Part shown: positions 8,301 through 17,574 of the stretch, in pieces
How positions within the stretch are numbered: the first letter of the stretch is position 1
How the letters are laid out: every line of letters begins with the position of its first letter
NCBI GenBank assembly: GCA_003130845.1
Contig: QEXW01000115.1
Coordinates: 1 to 64,000 of the forward strand
Direction of reading: 5' to 3'
DNA: 64,000 nt
Source: Anaerolineae bacterium
Lineage (GTDB): Bacteria > Chloroflexota > Anaerolineae > Anaerolineales > Villigracilaceae
The notes under the pieces: model-generated
Database searches by the model: none
Seen by the model: only the letters and a program-made list of their open reading frames with translations
What the model was told of the DNA's origin: nothing
Translations under genes and position numbers: made by a program

Positions 8301-8324
8301 ACAAGTGGTTCGACGAGATACCCC

Positions 8325-9608
8325 ATGTTCACGAAAACTACGCTCCAGAATGGTTTGGTCATTTTGTTGAAAGAAATTCACACGGCCCCGCTGATTAGTC
8401 ACTGGGTTTGGTATCGGGTTGGTTCCAAGGATGAACCAACCGGAAAGACCGGCGTTTCACACTGGGTAGAGCACATGCAGTTTAAGGGAACGGCGCAATT
8501 CCCTGCCAGCATGTTGGACAAGGCGATTGCGCGCGAGGGTGGCACATGGAATGCGTTTACCTTCTTGGATTGGACGACTTACTATGAAACCTTGCCGGCT
8601 GACAAAATTGAATTGGCACTGCGCCTAGAAGCCGACCGCATGGTCAATAGTCGCTTTGACCCGTCGGAAGTAGAAGCCGAACGCACGGTGATACTGTCCG
8701 AACGGGAGGGCAACGAGAATGAACCCCTCTTTCGGTTAGGCGAGGCAATCCAAGCAGCGGCATTTCGTGTCCACCCCTACCACCACGAAGTGATTGGAGA
8801 TGCAGCGGACCTGCGCAGTCTGACCCGCGATGACTTATATGCGCATTACAAAACGTTTTACATACCCAACAACGCTGTGTTAACAATGGCCGGTGATTTT
8901 GAGACCGAGGCCATGCTCAGACAAATTGAAGACCAGTTTGGTCCGCTCTCTTCAGCACCCTCGCCGCCGCGTTTGAATCGTCCAGAACCGGAGCCGCAGG
9001 GTGAAGTTCGTCTCACAGTAGAAGGCCCTGGCGAAACAACATACTTACAGGTGAGTTATCACGTTCCGGCCGCTTCGCACCCCGATTTTCATGCCTTGGC
9101 TGTTTTGGACAGTTTACTGGCTGGGCCCAGCAACTTAAACATGTTTGGTGGAGGCGGCATTTCGAACAAAACTTCACGACTATATCGCGCTTTGGTGGAC
9201 ACGGAACGTGCTGTCAGTGTACATGGCGGGTGGACGGCAACCGTTGACCCCTTTCTTTATACCTTTACCATTACCGCACATCCCAAATACCGCATCGAGA
9301 AAGCTCTGACCGCGCTCGATGCTGAACTTGCCCGCCTGCAAGATACCCCTCCTTCTGAGGAAGAAGTCATACGTGCTATTAAGCAGAGTCGGGCTATTTT
9401 TGCGTATGGCGCTGAAAATATTACCAATCAGGCTTTCTGGTTGGGATATGCCGAAATGTTTGCCGAGTATGGATGGTTTACATCGTATTTGGATAAACTG
9501 GCGCAAGTAACGCCGGCGGATGTGCAGCGGGTTGCACAAACGTGGTTTCGCTCGAACAGGCGAGTGGTTGGAACGTACATTCCTGTTGAAGAGGGAGGCG
9601 CATCGTGA
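8325..9608 (+). CDS. M16 family zinc metallopeptidase (catalytic subunit)
   Basis: A 427-residue pitrilysin-type peptidase of the short, two-domain bacterial class. The inverted zinc motif HXXEH is intact (H46-W-V-E49-H50) and the third ligand, E126 in TVILSEREGN, lies 76 residues downstream, the family spacing. No signal peptide is visible, so it is probably cytoplasmic. It overlaps the second M16 gene by 4 bp (GTGA). In paired bacterial M16 enzymes this type of subunit supplies zinc and catalysis while the partner closes the chamber over the peptide. Substrate unknown. Confidence 0.93.
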   Translation: MFTKTTLQNGLVILLKEIHTAPLISHWVWYRVGSKDEPTGKTGVSHWVEHMQFKGTAQFPASMLDKAIAREGGTWNAFTFLDWTTYYETLPADKIELALRLEADRMVNSRFDPSEVEAERTVILSEREGNENEPLFRLGEAIQAAAFRVHPYHHEVIGDAADLRSLTRDDLYAHYKTFYIPNNAVLTMAGDFETEAMLRQIEDQFGPLSSAPSPPRLNRPEPEPQGEVRLTVEGPGETTYLQVSYHVPAASHPDFHALAVLDSLLAGPSNLNMFGGGGISNKTSRLYRALVDTERAVSVHGGWTATVDPFLYTFTITAHPKYRIEKALTALDAELARLQDTPPSEEEVIRAIKQSRAIFAYGAENITNQAFWLGYAEMFAEYGWFTSYLDKLAQVTPADVQRVAQTWFRSNRRVVGTYIPVEEGGAS

Positions 9609-10909
9609 AGCGCTGGTTTGCCAGAGCAGGCTCTCCTTTGTCCGGAAATACTCTTACCCTACCGGGTCCCGAGGACATTGCGCGATTTGTCTTGTCGAAT
9701 GGAATCGTTTTGCTGGCGCGTTCCAATTTCAATACCCCTTCTGTGGTGGTGAGCGGCTATCTAAACGCGGGCAGTATTTTTGATAGCGATGAAAAGTTGG
9801 GCTTGTCCGATTTTGTCACCTCGGCGCTGATGCGCGGGACACAAAGCCGAACGTTTGAGCAAATTTATGATAGCCTGGAGTCGGTTGGCGCCAGCCTGGG
9901 TTTTTCGGCCGGGACGATTACGGTGGGGTTTATGGGGCGCTGTCTTGTAGAAGATTTGCCGCTTTTGTTGGAGATACTCTCCGATGTGTTGCGTCATCCC
10001 ATTTTCCCCAAAAAGGAAGTGGAAAAGCTGCGCGCACAACTCCTGACTAGCCTGGCCATCCGTGCCCAAAGCACAGGCGACTTGGCTGCTCTGGCTTTTG
10101 ATGAGATGGTGTACGCCGGCCATCCATATCGCCGCCCCGATGATGGTTACCCCGAGACGATACGCGCCATTGCGCATCGTGATATTGTCGAGTTTCATCG
10201 CAAACATTTTGGCCCAAGAGGGCTGGCCATGAGCCTGGTGGGGGGGATTGAAACCGAGGCCGCCGCGCGCTTGGTAGAACAATGGTTGGGAGATTGGCAA
10301 AATCCGCAGCAGCCAGACCTGCCCGTATTGCCCGAACTCCGCCCGCTGACGGGGGTGGAGCGGAAGCATGTTCCTTTACCTGGCAAGTCACAAACAGACA
10401 TTGTCTTGGGCGCCGCGGGACCCAGCCGCACCTCCCCCGATTATTTGCCCGCTTCGCTGGGAAATTCCATCTTAGGTCAGTTTGGCATGATGGGCCGCAT
10501 TGGTGATGTGGTTCGTGAGCAGGCCGGGTTGGCGTATTATGCTTACTCTAGCTTAAGTGCAGGCTATGGGCCGGGAACCTGGGAGGTGAGCGCAGGGGTC
10601 AATCCCGCGAATGTGGAAAAGACCATTGAGCTCATCTGCGCCGAGCTACGTCGCTTTGTGCAAGAGGGGGTTTCTCCCGAAGAACTAGCAGATAGCCAAG
10701 CCAATTTTGTGGGGCGCTTGCCGCTTTCTCTCGAATCAAACAGCGGGGTAGCCGGCGCTTTGCTCAATATCGAACGCTACAATCTGGGGCTGGATTATTA
10801 CCGCCGCTACGAGTCGTTGGTGCGCGCCGTGACGCCCGAGCAGGTGACTGAAACCGCGCGTAAATATCTGCACCCTGACCGGTTGGCGATTGCGACTTGT
10901 GGAGGCTAA
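9605..10909 (+). CDS. M16 family peptidase homologue (non-catalytic partner)
   Basis: 434 residues with the M16 fold but without HXXEH: the equivalent segment reads SDEKLGLSDFVTSALMRGT. The C-terminal substrate-binding signature is kept (VREQAGLAYYAYSSL, near residue 300). This is the pattern of the regulatory subunit in heterodimeric M16 peptidases. It starts with GTG inside the stop region of the catalytic gene (GTGA overlap), which favours equal production of both chains. It converges on the SDR gene with only six bases between the stops. Confidence 0.92.
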   Translation: MKRWFARAGSPLSGNTLTLPGPEDIARFVLSNGIVLLARSNFNTPSVVVSGYLNAGSIFDSDEKLGLSDFVTSALMRGTQSRTFEQIYDSLESVGASLGFSAGTITVGFMGRCLVEDLPLLLEILSDVLRHPIFPKKEVEKLRAQLLTSLAIRAQSTGDLAALAFDEMVYAGHPYRRPDDGYPETIRAIAHRDIVEFHRKHFGPRGLAMSLVGGIETEAAARLVEQWLGDWQNPQQPDLPVLPELRPLTGVERKHVPLPGKSQTDIVLGAAGPSRTSPDYLPASLGNSILGQFGMMGRIGDVVREQAGLAYYAYSSLSAGYGPGTWEVSAGVNPANVEKTIELICAELRRFVQEGVSPEELADSQANFVGRLPLSLESNSGVAGALLNIERYNLGLDYYRRYESLVRAVTPEQVTETARKYLHPDRLAIATCGG

Positions 10910-10915
10910 ACAGTC

Positions 10916-11512
10916 TTAGGTGCGCCAAGTTTCTTCCAGTAAGCGCAGGGTGGTTGGCATGGCATCTGGTTCTGTGATGAACCACACGCCAATTCCATCT
11001 GGCTGCAACTCAACCGCAGCGCGGCGGCTGGCCAAATCGAGCCCGGCGCGACTAGCCAGATAGGCGACCGGTGCCTCGGGTGGCAATTTGACTATGTTGA
11101 GAATCACCCCTTTTCCCGCTTGGCGCATGACCCGGCCTACCGATTGCATGGTCAGAAGCGTGCCAATCGCATTGACCTCGAACACGCGGTGCAAGTCCCA
11201 TTCATCGAGCTCGAGCAGCGCAGTCGCAGGCTGAACGTTGGCGCAATTAATGAGAGCGTCAATCCGCCCAAAATCGTCTAAGACCTGGTTGACCATGCTT
11301 TGAACAGCCACTTTTTTGGCCACGTCGTGCAGGTACACCTGCGCTTGCTGACCCGCAGCAGTGATTTGGCTGGCAACCATTTCTACATTTAGCGGCGAAA
11401 TGTCGTTCAGGGCTAGAATGGCACCACGCTCGGCACAAGCCAGCGCCAAGGCGCGCCCGATTCCGCGACCGGCACCGGTAATCAAAATTACTTTTTCATC
11501 AAAGCGAGTCAT
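10916..11512 (-). CDS. Short-chain dehydrogenase-like protein with degenerate active site
   Basis: 198 residues, shorter than the usual 240-260. The NAD(P)-binding glycine motif is intact (GAGRGIG, 13-19) and the NAG-like motif reads NCAN. The catalytic part is not: the Ser position (ILNIVKLPPEA) has no serine, and the YxxxK motif reads YLASR, with Arg in place of Lys. The C-terminal substrate loop is truncated. It may bind nucleotide without redox activity. Its ATG overlaps the stop of the M23 peptidase gene (ATGA), so both are read from one mRNA. Confidence 0.82.
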   Translation of the reverse strand: MTRFDEKVILITGAGRGIGRALALACAERGAILALNDISPLNVEMVASQITAAGQQAQVYLHDVAKKVAVQSMVNQVLDDFGRIDALINCANVQPATALLELDEWDLHRVFEVNAIGTLLTMQSVGRVMRQAGKGVILNIVKLPPEAPVAYLASRAGLDLASRRAAVELQPDGIGVWFITEPDAMPTTLRLLEETWRT

Positions 11513-12219
11513 TGCGTTTGCTCACAAAACGGAATGCCATCCGGCTTGCGGTTGGCGTTGAGTTCTATGCCAAAATAGGGTGAGGGGTCGTAGGTGTTTT
11601 CGATGTCCAACTCGTTCTTGAAGTGTCCGAACCCGTCATCTTTTACGACCGAAATGTGTAGGTGAACTCCTACCGGCGCCCCTGGCGTGCCAGAGTAGTT
11701 GCCTTGATACCCAAGCAAGGTGCCGGCTTCAATGTATTTTTCGCGCGTGCCGGGGGGAAAATCAGGCACAATGTAGGAATCACCATTGGGGCTAGCGAGA
11801 TGCGTGTAATAGACCCAAATCTGTCGTCCCATTTGGAGCGGGTCGTTCGGAATGCGCACAATGAGTGAAGATTTCCAGTCGGCTTGACGGGTAAGATAGC
11901 CGGGGTAAACAGCATACACCGGAGTTACGCCGGGGGCTGTGCCAGCAAAGATATCAATGCCTGCGTGGCGGTGACCAGGGCGAAACGAGTCATCCCACAA
12001 GAAGCCAATCAACCCATCGGTTGGAAAGAGAAACGGGGCATTCTCGCAGCGCGTTCCGGCTCGCATGATTTGCCCGCTTTGCGCGCTTGGGTTGCGCAAA
12101 AAGGCACCAACCGTTAAGCCGCGTGTGCCGACCGTGCGAAATTCTCGGTAAACGTAAAAACCCAATCCAAACAGCAAGCCGCAGACCAAAAGTAAAAAAA
12201 TGGTTTTTTGACTCGACAT
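11509..12219 (-). CDS. Membrane-anchored M23 family peptidase
   Basis: 236 residues: an N-terminal membrane helix (about 5-24) followed by a LytM/M23 zinc peptidase domain with the HxxxD motif (HRHAGIDIF) and HxH motif (GVHLHIS). These enzymes cut peptide cross-links in peptidoglycan, or serve as inactive regulators if ligands are missing; here both motifs are complete. The start ATG at 12219 lies 7 nt from a perfect TATAAT (12227-12232, minus strand), so the mRNA is probably leaderless; no ribosome site is present. It is coupled to the SDR-like gene downstream. Confidence 0.87.
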   Translation of the reverse strand: MSSQKTIFLLLVCGLLFGLGFYVYREFRTVGTRGLTVGAFLRNPSAQSGQIMRAGTRCENAPFLFPTDGLIGFLWDDSFRPGHRHAGIDIFAGTAPGVTPVYAVYPGYLTRQADWKSSLIVRIPNDPLQMGRQIWVYYTHLASPNGDSYIVPDFPPGTREKYIEAGTLLGYQGNYSGTPGAPVGVHLHISVVKDDGFGHFKNELDIENTYDPSPYFGIELNANRKPDGIPFCEQTQ

Positions 12220-12226
12220 GTGGGGC

Positions 12227-12232
12227 ATTATA
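12227..12232 (-). promoter_or_regulatory. -10 box giving a leaderless M23 peptidase mRNA
   Basis: TATAAT on the minus strand ending 7 nt before the ATG at 12219; TTAAAA 16 bp upstream is a weak -35. Transcription would start at or next to the start codon. Confidence 0.6.
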
Positions 12233-12367
12233 CCTGTCGGTGCGCCAGTTTTAACCAAATATCTGTGCACTTCTAACGAAATTTCGATTTTGCTCTACGA
12301 TTCTTCCAACGAACGGGCGATACCATACAGGCAACTGAACGGTATGAAACAAATAAGGAGAAAAGCC

Positions 12368-12757
12368 ATGTTCTACATTACAACTGCCCCCCGCCGATAT
12401 GCCCGCCGTTGGGTCGCCCACTCAACAGAAACAGATGCTCCCCGCCCTCTGCCGGTTGACCTGCGCGAGCAGGAGCAGGCCTACTTGCTGACCGCTTATG
12501 TCCCCGGCCTTAAAGCCGAAGATGTAAACATCCAGATTCTTGAGGATACTGTCACAATCGCAGGCAAATATGGACAGCACGAAGGACAAGCTTTGCTGTG
12601 TGAACTGCCTGCCGGTTCGTTCCGCCGTGCTTTGCGCCTACCGACTGCGCTGGATGCTAGCCAAGCCGAAGCCCGTATTGAAAACGGCGTGTTGACCCTG
12701 CGCTTGCCCAAAGCCGAATCGGCGCGTCCGCGCGTCATCAAAGTCGCGGCAAAATAA
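12368..12757 (+). CDS. Small heat-shock protein, Hsp20 family
   Basis: A 129-residue ATP-independent chaperone. After a basic N-terminus (about 1-22) comes the alpha-crystallin domain with its usual landmarks: VDLREQEQAYLLTAYVPGL, the beta strands DVNIQILEDTVTIAGKY, GSFRRALRLP and the A-x-x-x-NGVLTLRLPK signature. The start at 12368 is set by AAGGAG 7 nt upstream; earlier in-frame ATGs are rejected. An isolated palindrome CGAAATTTCG (12277-12286) lies upstream, but no CIRCE element is seen. A hairpin terminator follows. Confidence 0.92.
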   Translation: MFYITTAPRRYARRWVAHSTETDAPRPLPVDLREQEQAYLLTAYVPGLKAEDVNIQILEDTVTIAGKYGQHEGQALLCELPAGSFRRALRLPTALDASQAEARIENGVLTLRLPKAESARPRVIKVAAK

Positions 12758-12781
12758 GTTTTCTCTTTCTTCCTTTCTCCT

Positions 12782-12814
12782 GCCAGCAGTGACCCTGCTG
12801 GCTGTTTGTTTTCA
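12782..12814 (+). terminator. Intrinsic terminator of the Hsp20 gene
   Basis: GCCAGCAG-TGACC-CTGCTGGC followed by TGTTTGTTTTC. Confidence 0.85.
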
Positions 12815-12900
12815 AAAAGAATCAAGTAAAATACCTCCCATTCACATCAGTCGCAAAGAGAGTGCAGCCTGATGTTTGATGGATTTCTAGAGACTGGAGA

Positions 12901-13926
12901 ATGCCCGTGCGCCGCTTTTTGGCTGTTTTGCTTGTGTTAACTTTGCTGGCGGCCTGTACACCGCCTGTGGAAACGCCGACTGCTCTACCGGCAGCCTCGC
13001 TGACGGTTGCCCCCTCGCCAACGGCCGGCCCTACCCCTACACCGGCTCCCCCGCTGGTTATTTTGGTTTTGCCGGCTGACCTGAACGAGGAAGAATCGCA
13101 AGCCTATCAATCCGCTGTCTATGACTTGGCCCAGTCGGCCGGTTTTCGTTTTCAGGTGCGCAACAAACTTGGCCTCGAAGACCTGGAGCCGGCCCTAAAA
13201 CTGGTCATCGCTCTGCCACCCGATCCGGGCCTGGTCACGCTGGCTGCTGCTGCTCCGCAAGTTCAGTTTTTGGCGGTCAACATCCCTGGCATTCAACCGG
13301 GTGGTAACATGAGTGTGCTTGGCGGCGATTCTATCCGCCTAGACCAGGTCGCTTTTATGGCGGGCTATATTGGTGCGATGGTTACAGAAGATTTCTTTCA
13401 GGTTGGCGCCATGCTCAAAAAGGATTCACCCGAATCGCCTGTCATCCAAAAAGCGCTGACGACCGGACGTACCTATTATTGTGGGCGTTGCCTGCCGATT
13501 GGCTGGTATACCCAATACACTTACCCGGCCTTTGTCGAAGTCCCCGGCGATGCCAAACCCTCGGAATACAATGCCTATGCCGACTTTCTTCTTGTCCAAA
13601 AGAAGGTCGAAACACTCTTCATCCAGGCCGGGTTAGATACGCCCGAACTGCTTCAATACCTTTCGACAGTTGGCGTTCTAATGATTGGCACGCAATCACC
13701 CGCCAAAAAGGTTAGCGGTTGGGTGGTGACTCTTCAGCCAGATTATTCAGCAGCGCTCAAGACGGCTTTTCCAGAACTGGTTGCCGGCAATGGAGGGCGC
13801 GCTTTTTCTGCGCCACTCTCGTTTAGCGACATCAACCCTGAGTTGTTTAGCCCGGGTAAGCAGGCGGATGCGCGCCGTGTATTGGAAGATGTTTTGCGAG
13901 GCTATATTGATACGGGCGCTCAATAA
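12901..13926 (+). CDS. Lipoprotein resembling a BMP/periplasmic binding protein
   Basis: 341 residues with a lipoprotein signal (LLAACTPP) and a Thr/Pro-rich linker to about residue 50. The rest has the alternating alpha/beta order of a type I substrate-binding fold: VILVLPADLNEEE, KLVIALPPDPG, QFLAVNIPG, DQVAFMAGYIGAM (like the GFLAG segment of BMP proteins), VGVLMIGTQS. It is very divergent and the ligand is unknown; no transporter genes are adjacent. The start is uncertain: the ATG at 12901 sits 1 nt after GGAG, whereas the GTG at 12907 has correct spacing. Confidence 0.72.
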   Translation: MPVRRFLAVLLVLTLLAACTPPVETPTALPAASLTVAPSPTAGPTPTPAPPLVILVLPADLNEEESQAYQSAVYDLAQSAGFRFQVRNKLGLEDLEPALKLVIALPPDPGLVTLAAAAPQVQFLAVNIPGIQPGGNMSVLGGDSIRLDQVAFMAGYIGAMVTEDFFQVGAMLKKDSPESPVIQKALTTGRTYYCGRCLPIGWYTQYTYPAFVEVPGDAKPSEYNAYADFLLVQKKVETLFIQAGLDTPELLQYLSTVGVLMIGTQSPAKKVSGWVVTLQPDYSAALKTAFPELVAGNGGRAFSAPLSFSDINPELFSPGKQADARRVLEDVLRGYIDTGAQ

Positions 13927-13964
13927 ACTCCTGTCGCCAGGCTTTACTCTGTTTGTGTTAACGA

Positions 13965-13996
13965 ACGTCCCAAGGGTGAAACGACCTGCGGGACGT
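13965..13996. terminator. Hairpin between convergent genes
   Basis: ACGTCCC...GGGACGT stem with inner AGG/CCT pairs and a TTTG tail on the plus strand. The T-tract is poor in both directions. Confidence 0.5.
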
Positions 13997-14001
13997 TTGC
14001 C

Positions 14002-15480
14002 TTAAACCCAATCAAAAGTCCGCGTAATTGCTTTTTTCCAGCCGGCGTAAAGCGTTTCACGTTGCTCAGCCTGCATCTGGGGAGTCCATTCCTTGTCCTT
14101 GCCCCAGTTGGCGCGCAATTCGTCCAAACTGTTCCAAAAACCCACCGCCAGCCCGGCAGCATAGGCTGCGCCGAGGGCGGTCGTTTCGGTCACTTTGGGA
14201 CGAATGACCGGCACACCTAAAATATCGGCTTGGAATTGCATCAGGAGCTCGTTGAAAACCATGCCTCCATCTACTTTGAGAGCGGTTAGTTTGATTCCGG
14301 TGTCTTTTTCCATCGCCTCCAGCACTTCGCGGGTTTGGTAGGCGGTGGCCTCCAGCACGGCCCGTGCGATATGTCCGCGATTGACATAACGGGTCATTCC
14401 CACAATCACGCCCCGCGCATCGGAACGCCAGTACGGGGCAAATAATCCGCTAAAAGCCGGCACAAAGTAAATCCCACCGTTGTCTTCTACCGTTTGGGCA
14501 AGTGTCTCTACCTCGGACGCTCTTTCAATCAGCCCTAGGTTATCACGCAGCCATTGAACCAGTGCCCCTGCGATGGCGATGGAGCCTTCCAGCGCATACA
14601 CCGCCTTTGAGTTGCCAATTTTATAGCCGAGCGTGGTCAGCAAACCGGTTTGAGAGGGAACGGGCGTCTCACCCGTGTTGAGGAGCATGAAGCAGCCTGT
14701 GCCATAGGTGTTCTTGGCTTCCCCAGGTGCATAGCAAGTTTGACCAAAGAGCGCGGCTTGTTGGTCTCCCAAATCGCCGGCGACCGGCACGCCGCCGAAT
14801 GCCCCTTTAGTGCGCCCGTAAACTTCCGAGGAGGAAACAATGCGCGGCAGCAGCTTGCGCGGAATATCTAGCAGGTTTAAGATGTCGTTATCCCAATCCA
14901 GTGTCACCAAATTCATCAACAGCGTGCGGCTGGCATTGGTCACATCGGTCACATGTTCGCCGGTTAGATTCCAAATCAGCCAGGTATCCATGTTGCCGAA
15001 CAAGAGTTCCCCTTTTTCGGCTCGTTCACGCGCACTCGGCACGGTATCGAGAATCCACTTAATTTTTGGTCCAGAAAAATAAGTGGCCAACGGTAAACCG
15101 GTCTTATCGCGCAAGCGGTCTTGCCCACCTGTTTGTGCCAGTTGGCGACAAATGGCATCGGTACGTGTGTCTTGCCAGACGATGGCGTTATAAATAGGCC
15201 GTCCGGTGCTTTTTTCCCAAAGAAGGGTGGTTTCACGTTGGTTGGTGATGCCGATGGCGGCCACATCACCGGCGGTCGCGTGCGCTTTTTGGAGTGCGTT
15301 GTGAATCACTTGTTGGGTTTGCTCCCAAATTTCCAACGCATCATGCTCCACCCAGCCGGGTTTTGGATACATTTGGCGATGTTCTTTTTGCTCCACCGCG
15401 GCAATCTTTCCCGCCTGGTCAACCAATATGCAGCGCGTGCTGGTTGTTCCCTGGTCAAGCGCAAGAATATATTTGGGCAT
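14002..15480 (-). CDS. glpK: Glycerol kinase
   Basis: A 492-residue FGGY-family kinase, the normal GlpK length, converting glycerol and ATP to glycerol 3-phosphate. Signatures: N-terminal phosphate loop [12 protein letters not shown] (7-17), the RETT motif with glycerol-contacting residues in [16 protein letters not shown], the FGGY signature [11 protein letters not shown], and the C-terminal [19 protein letters not shown] segment. The ATG at 15480 is preceded by AGGAGGAG. No glpF or glpD is adjacent, so it stands alone here. Confidence 0.96.
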   Translation of the reverse strand: MPKYILALDQGTTSTRCILVDQAGKIAAVEQKEHRQMYPKPGWVEHDALEIWEQTQQVIHNALQKAHATAGDVAAIGITNQRETTLLWEKSTGRPIYNAIVWQDTRTDAICRQLAQTGGQDRLRDKTGLPLATYFSGPKIKWILDTVPSARERAEKGELLFGNMDTWLIWNLTGEHVTDVTNASRTLLMNLVTLDWDNDILNLLDIPRKLLPRIVSSSEVYGRTKGAFGGVPVAGDLGDQQAALFGQTCYAPGEAKNTYGTGCFMLLNTGETPVPSQTGLLTTLGYKIGNSKAVYALEGSIAIAGALVQWLRDNLGLIERASEVETLAQTVEDNGGIYFVPAFSGLFAPYWRSDARGVIVGMTRYVNRGHIARAVLEATAYQTREVLEAMEKDTGIKLTALKVDGGMVFNELLMQFQADILGVPVIRPKVTETTALGAAYAAGLAVGFWNSLDELRANWGKDKEWTPQMQAEQRETLYAGWKKAITRTFDWV

Positions 15481-15642
15481 AGACTCCTCCTGTCTGCATC
15501 TACAACGCGACAGCATTTGCTGGCAAAAGGCGAGAGAAAACTTCCTTCTGCCTTATTGTACGATACTTGCAGAAGGGTTCGCACCTTGCTCACCGTCCAC
15601 TGGTATCAAGCCAACCCTCTTGGTTGGGTTATTGGCTTTTTC

Positions 15643-15671
15643 TTGACATTAACCCTTGCGTCAGTTAGAAT
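15643..15671 (+). promoter_or_regulatory. tRNA-Ala promoter
   Basis: Consensus -35 TTGACA (15643-15648), 17-bp spacer, -10 TAGAAT (15666-15671), ending 16 bp before the mature tRNA. Confidence 0.9.
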
Positions 15672-15687
15672 AACTCCCGCCCATTGT

Positions 15688-15763
15688 GGGCCTGTAGCGC
15701 AGTTGGGAGCGCGCCTCAATCGCACTGAGGAGGTCAGGGGTTCGAATCCCCTCAGGTCCACCA
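15688..15763 (+). tRNA. tRNA-Ala (anticodon CGC)
   Basis: Full cloverleaf: acceptor GGGCCTG/CAGGTCC including the G3:U70 pair that identifies alanine tRNA, D-arm GCGC, anticodon stem CCTCA/TGAGG with loop ATCGCAC (anticodon CGC), T-arm AGGGG/CCCCT with TTCGAAT. The CCA end is encoded. It reads the GCG codon. Confidence 0.96.
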
Positions 15764-15770
15764 ACCTGAA

Positions 15771-15795
15771 CCCCCGCCCCTGTGCGGGGGTTTTG
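15771..15795 (+). terminator. Terminator after tRNA-Ala
   Basis: CCCCCGC-CCCTGT-GCGGGGG followed by TTTTG. Confidence 0.92.
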
Positions 15796-15888
15796 ATTCT
15801 GGCGCAATACATTGAACATTCAGCAAAAAACCGCTTTTCTGACGCCGGTGTTATATACTATAACTATCCCAAGCCTAGGAGCAAAATC

Positions 15889-17019
15889 ATGTTGAACATT
15901 GAGCAGGTGGATTTGACGAACAAACAACAAATCCGACGCTTCATTCAGCTGCCGCATCGCCTTTACCAGAACTGCCCGCAATGGGTACCGCCGCTCAATG
16001 TGGATGCTTATACCCAGCTGAACCCCAAAAAGCACCCATTTTACGAGCATTCCGACGTGGAATTCTTTTTGGCCGTACGCGATGGGCGCGATGTCGGTCG
16101 CATTGCTGCCATTGAAAACCGGCCGTTCAACCGTTATCACGGGGTAAAAGAAGCCTGTTTTTATTTCTTTGATTGTGAAAACGACCCCGAAGCAGCCCAG
16201 GCCCTCTTTGAGCGAGTCTTTGATTGGGCGCGCAAACGCGGTTTGAATCGCATCATCGGACCCAAGGGCATGGGGCCTCTGGATGGCTATGGCTTACTCA
16301 CCTTTGGCTTTGAACACCGCCAAACCATGAACATGCTCACCTACAACTACCCCTACTATGTAGATTTGGTTGAGCGCCTCGGTTTCGAAAAAGAAGTAGA
16401 TTTTGTCTCCTGCTATGTGCCTGCCGACCAGTTCAAAATTCCAGAACGCGTAGAGCGTATCGCACTGCGTGTCATGGAGCGCAGTCATCTCAAAATCAAG
16501 CGGTTTGCCAGCAAACGAGAGTTGGTTTCGTGGGCTGACCGCATTGGCCAGGCGTATAACAAATCTTTTGTGCAAAACTGGGAATACTACCCCTTAACTG
16601 CGCGCGAAATCAAATTTGTAGTAGATAGCATTATCACCGTCGCTGACCATCGCTTGATTAAAATTATTACGCATGACGAGGAAGTTGTCGGCTTCTTGTT
16701 TGCGTTTCCAGATGTCTCGGCGGCCATGCAGCGTGCTAAAGGGCACCTCAACCCGCTTTCGTTGATGGACTTGCTGCTTACCATGCGCCGTACCGATTCC
16801 GTCTCGGTCAATGGCATTGGCATTTTGCCCGAATTTCAGGGGCATGGAGGCAACGCCTTGCTCTACTACGAAATGGGCAAAACCTTGCTGGAATTTGGTC
16901 AATTTACCCATGTCGAGATGACACAAGTGGCCGAAACCACGCGCCAAATGCGCGCCGACCTAAAGAACTTAAATGGCGTGGAATACAAAAATAACCGTGT
17001 CTATCACCGCGCTGTATGA
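15889..17019 (+). CDS. GNAT-like acyltransferase-fold protein
   Basis: 376 residues, cytoplasmic. The sequence has the style of large two-part GNAT-like proteins: an early segment LYQNCPQWVPPLNVD, the central FFLAVRDGRDVGRIAAIENRPFN strand, the phrase IGPKGMGPLDGYGLL, and a C-terminal part ending with NGIGILPEFQGHGGNALLYYEMGK, which resembles the acetyl-CoA loop Q/R-x-x-G-x-G/A. The substrate is unknown. The ATG at 15889 has AGGAG 7 nt upstream; the longer reading frame to 15121 crosses the tRNA and is not real. Its stop overlaps the next gene (ATGA). Confidence 0.82.
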   Translation: MLNIEQVDLTNKQQIRRFIQLPHRLYQNCPQWVPPLNVDAYTQLNPKKHPFYEHSDVEFFLAVRDGRDVGRIAAIENRPFNRYHGVKEACFYFFDCENDPEAAQALFERVFDWARKRGLNRIIGPKGMGPLDGYGLLTFGFEHRQTMNMLTYNYPYYVDLVERLGFEKEVDFVSCYVPADQFKIPERVERIALRVMERSHLKIKRFASKRELVSWADRIGQAYNKSFVQNWEYYPLTAREIKFVVDSIITVADHRLIKIITHDEEVVGFLFAFPDVSAAMQRAKGHLNPLSLMDLLLTMRRTDSVSVNGIGILPEFQGHGGNALLYYEMGKTLLEFGQFTHVEMTQVAETTRQMRADLKNLNGVEYKNNRVYHRAV

Positions 17020-17558
17020 ACCTGCCTCATCCGTTGGCTTTTTTGCCCTTGTCTCTGCGCCGCCCCGTGTTTTGGTCTGCGCTTGTGCTGACCGCGCTTT
17101 GCTTTGCGCTCTTTGGCCTGGTGTTAGACCCACCGTTGCGCTCGCCCCTGTCCAGTGGCATCGTCTCGTTTGAGCTGGCACGCACACCCCAAGCCGCGCA
17201 AGCGATGCTCAATGCGTGGGACGCCCGCGCCCGTTTGTTTGTTGCTTTTAGCCTGGGTTTTGACTTTCTCTTCATGCCGCTGTATGCGACCGCCTTGAGC
17301 GCCGCCCTGTTGCTGACGGCAGAGCGGCTCACGGGGTTGTCTGGCGGCATTGCCAATCTGCTGGGTTGGGGAGCCTACCTGGCTACGCTGTTTGATGCGC
17401 TTGAAAACATCGCCCTGTTCTCCATTCTCACCGGCACGCTTGGGAGTAACCCGGCCATTGCGTTTGGTTGTGCAACGATTAAATTCGGTTTGCTCCTGCT
17501 TGCATGCGGTTACGCCCTGTTTGCCCGCTTTTTCCTGCAAAATAGAACGGGAAACTGA
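17016..17558 (+). CDS. Four-helix membrane protein of unknown function
   Basis: 180 residues with about four membrane helices (around 14-36, 75-98, 108-130 and 145-172) joined by short loops. The first extracellular loop contains the Asp/Ala-rich AWDARAR segment. Not recognised. It is translationally coupled to the GNAT-like gene (ATGA overlap) and is followed 16 nt later by the first SH3 lipoprotein gene, which suggests a role in the envelope. Confidence 0.82.
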   Translation: MNLPHPLAFLPLSLRRPVFWSALVLTALCFALFGLVLDPPLRSPLSSGIVSFELARTPQAAQAMLNAWDARARLFVAFSLGFDFLFMPLYATALSAALLLTAERLTGLSGGIANLLGWGAYLATLFDALENIALFSILTGTLGSNPAIAFGCATIKFGLLLLACGYALFARFFLQNRTGN

Positions 17559-17574
17559 TAGTAAAATCAGGGGT

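Noticed and set aside
12277-12286. CGAAATTTCG palindrome as a heat-shock operator
   Set aside because: Only 10 bp, not placed against a clear promoter and not like CIRCE; kept only as a remark in the Hsp20 entry.
15121-15888. Long upstream extension of the GNAT-like ORF
   Set aside because: It runs through the glpK 5' end, the tRNA-Ala promoter, the tRNA and its terminator; the true start is ATG 15889 with AGGAG.
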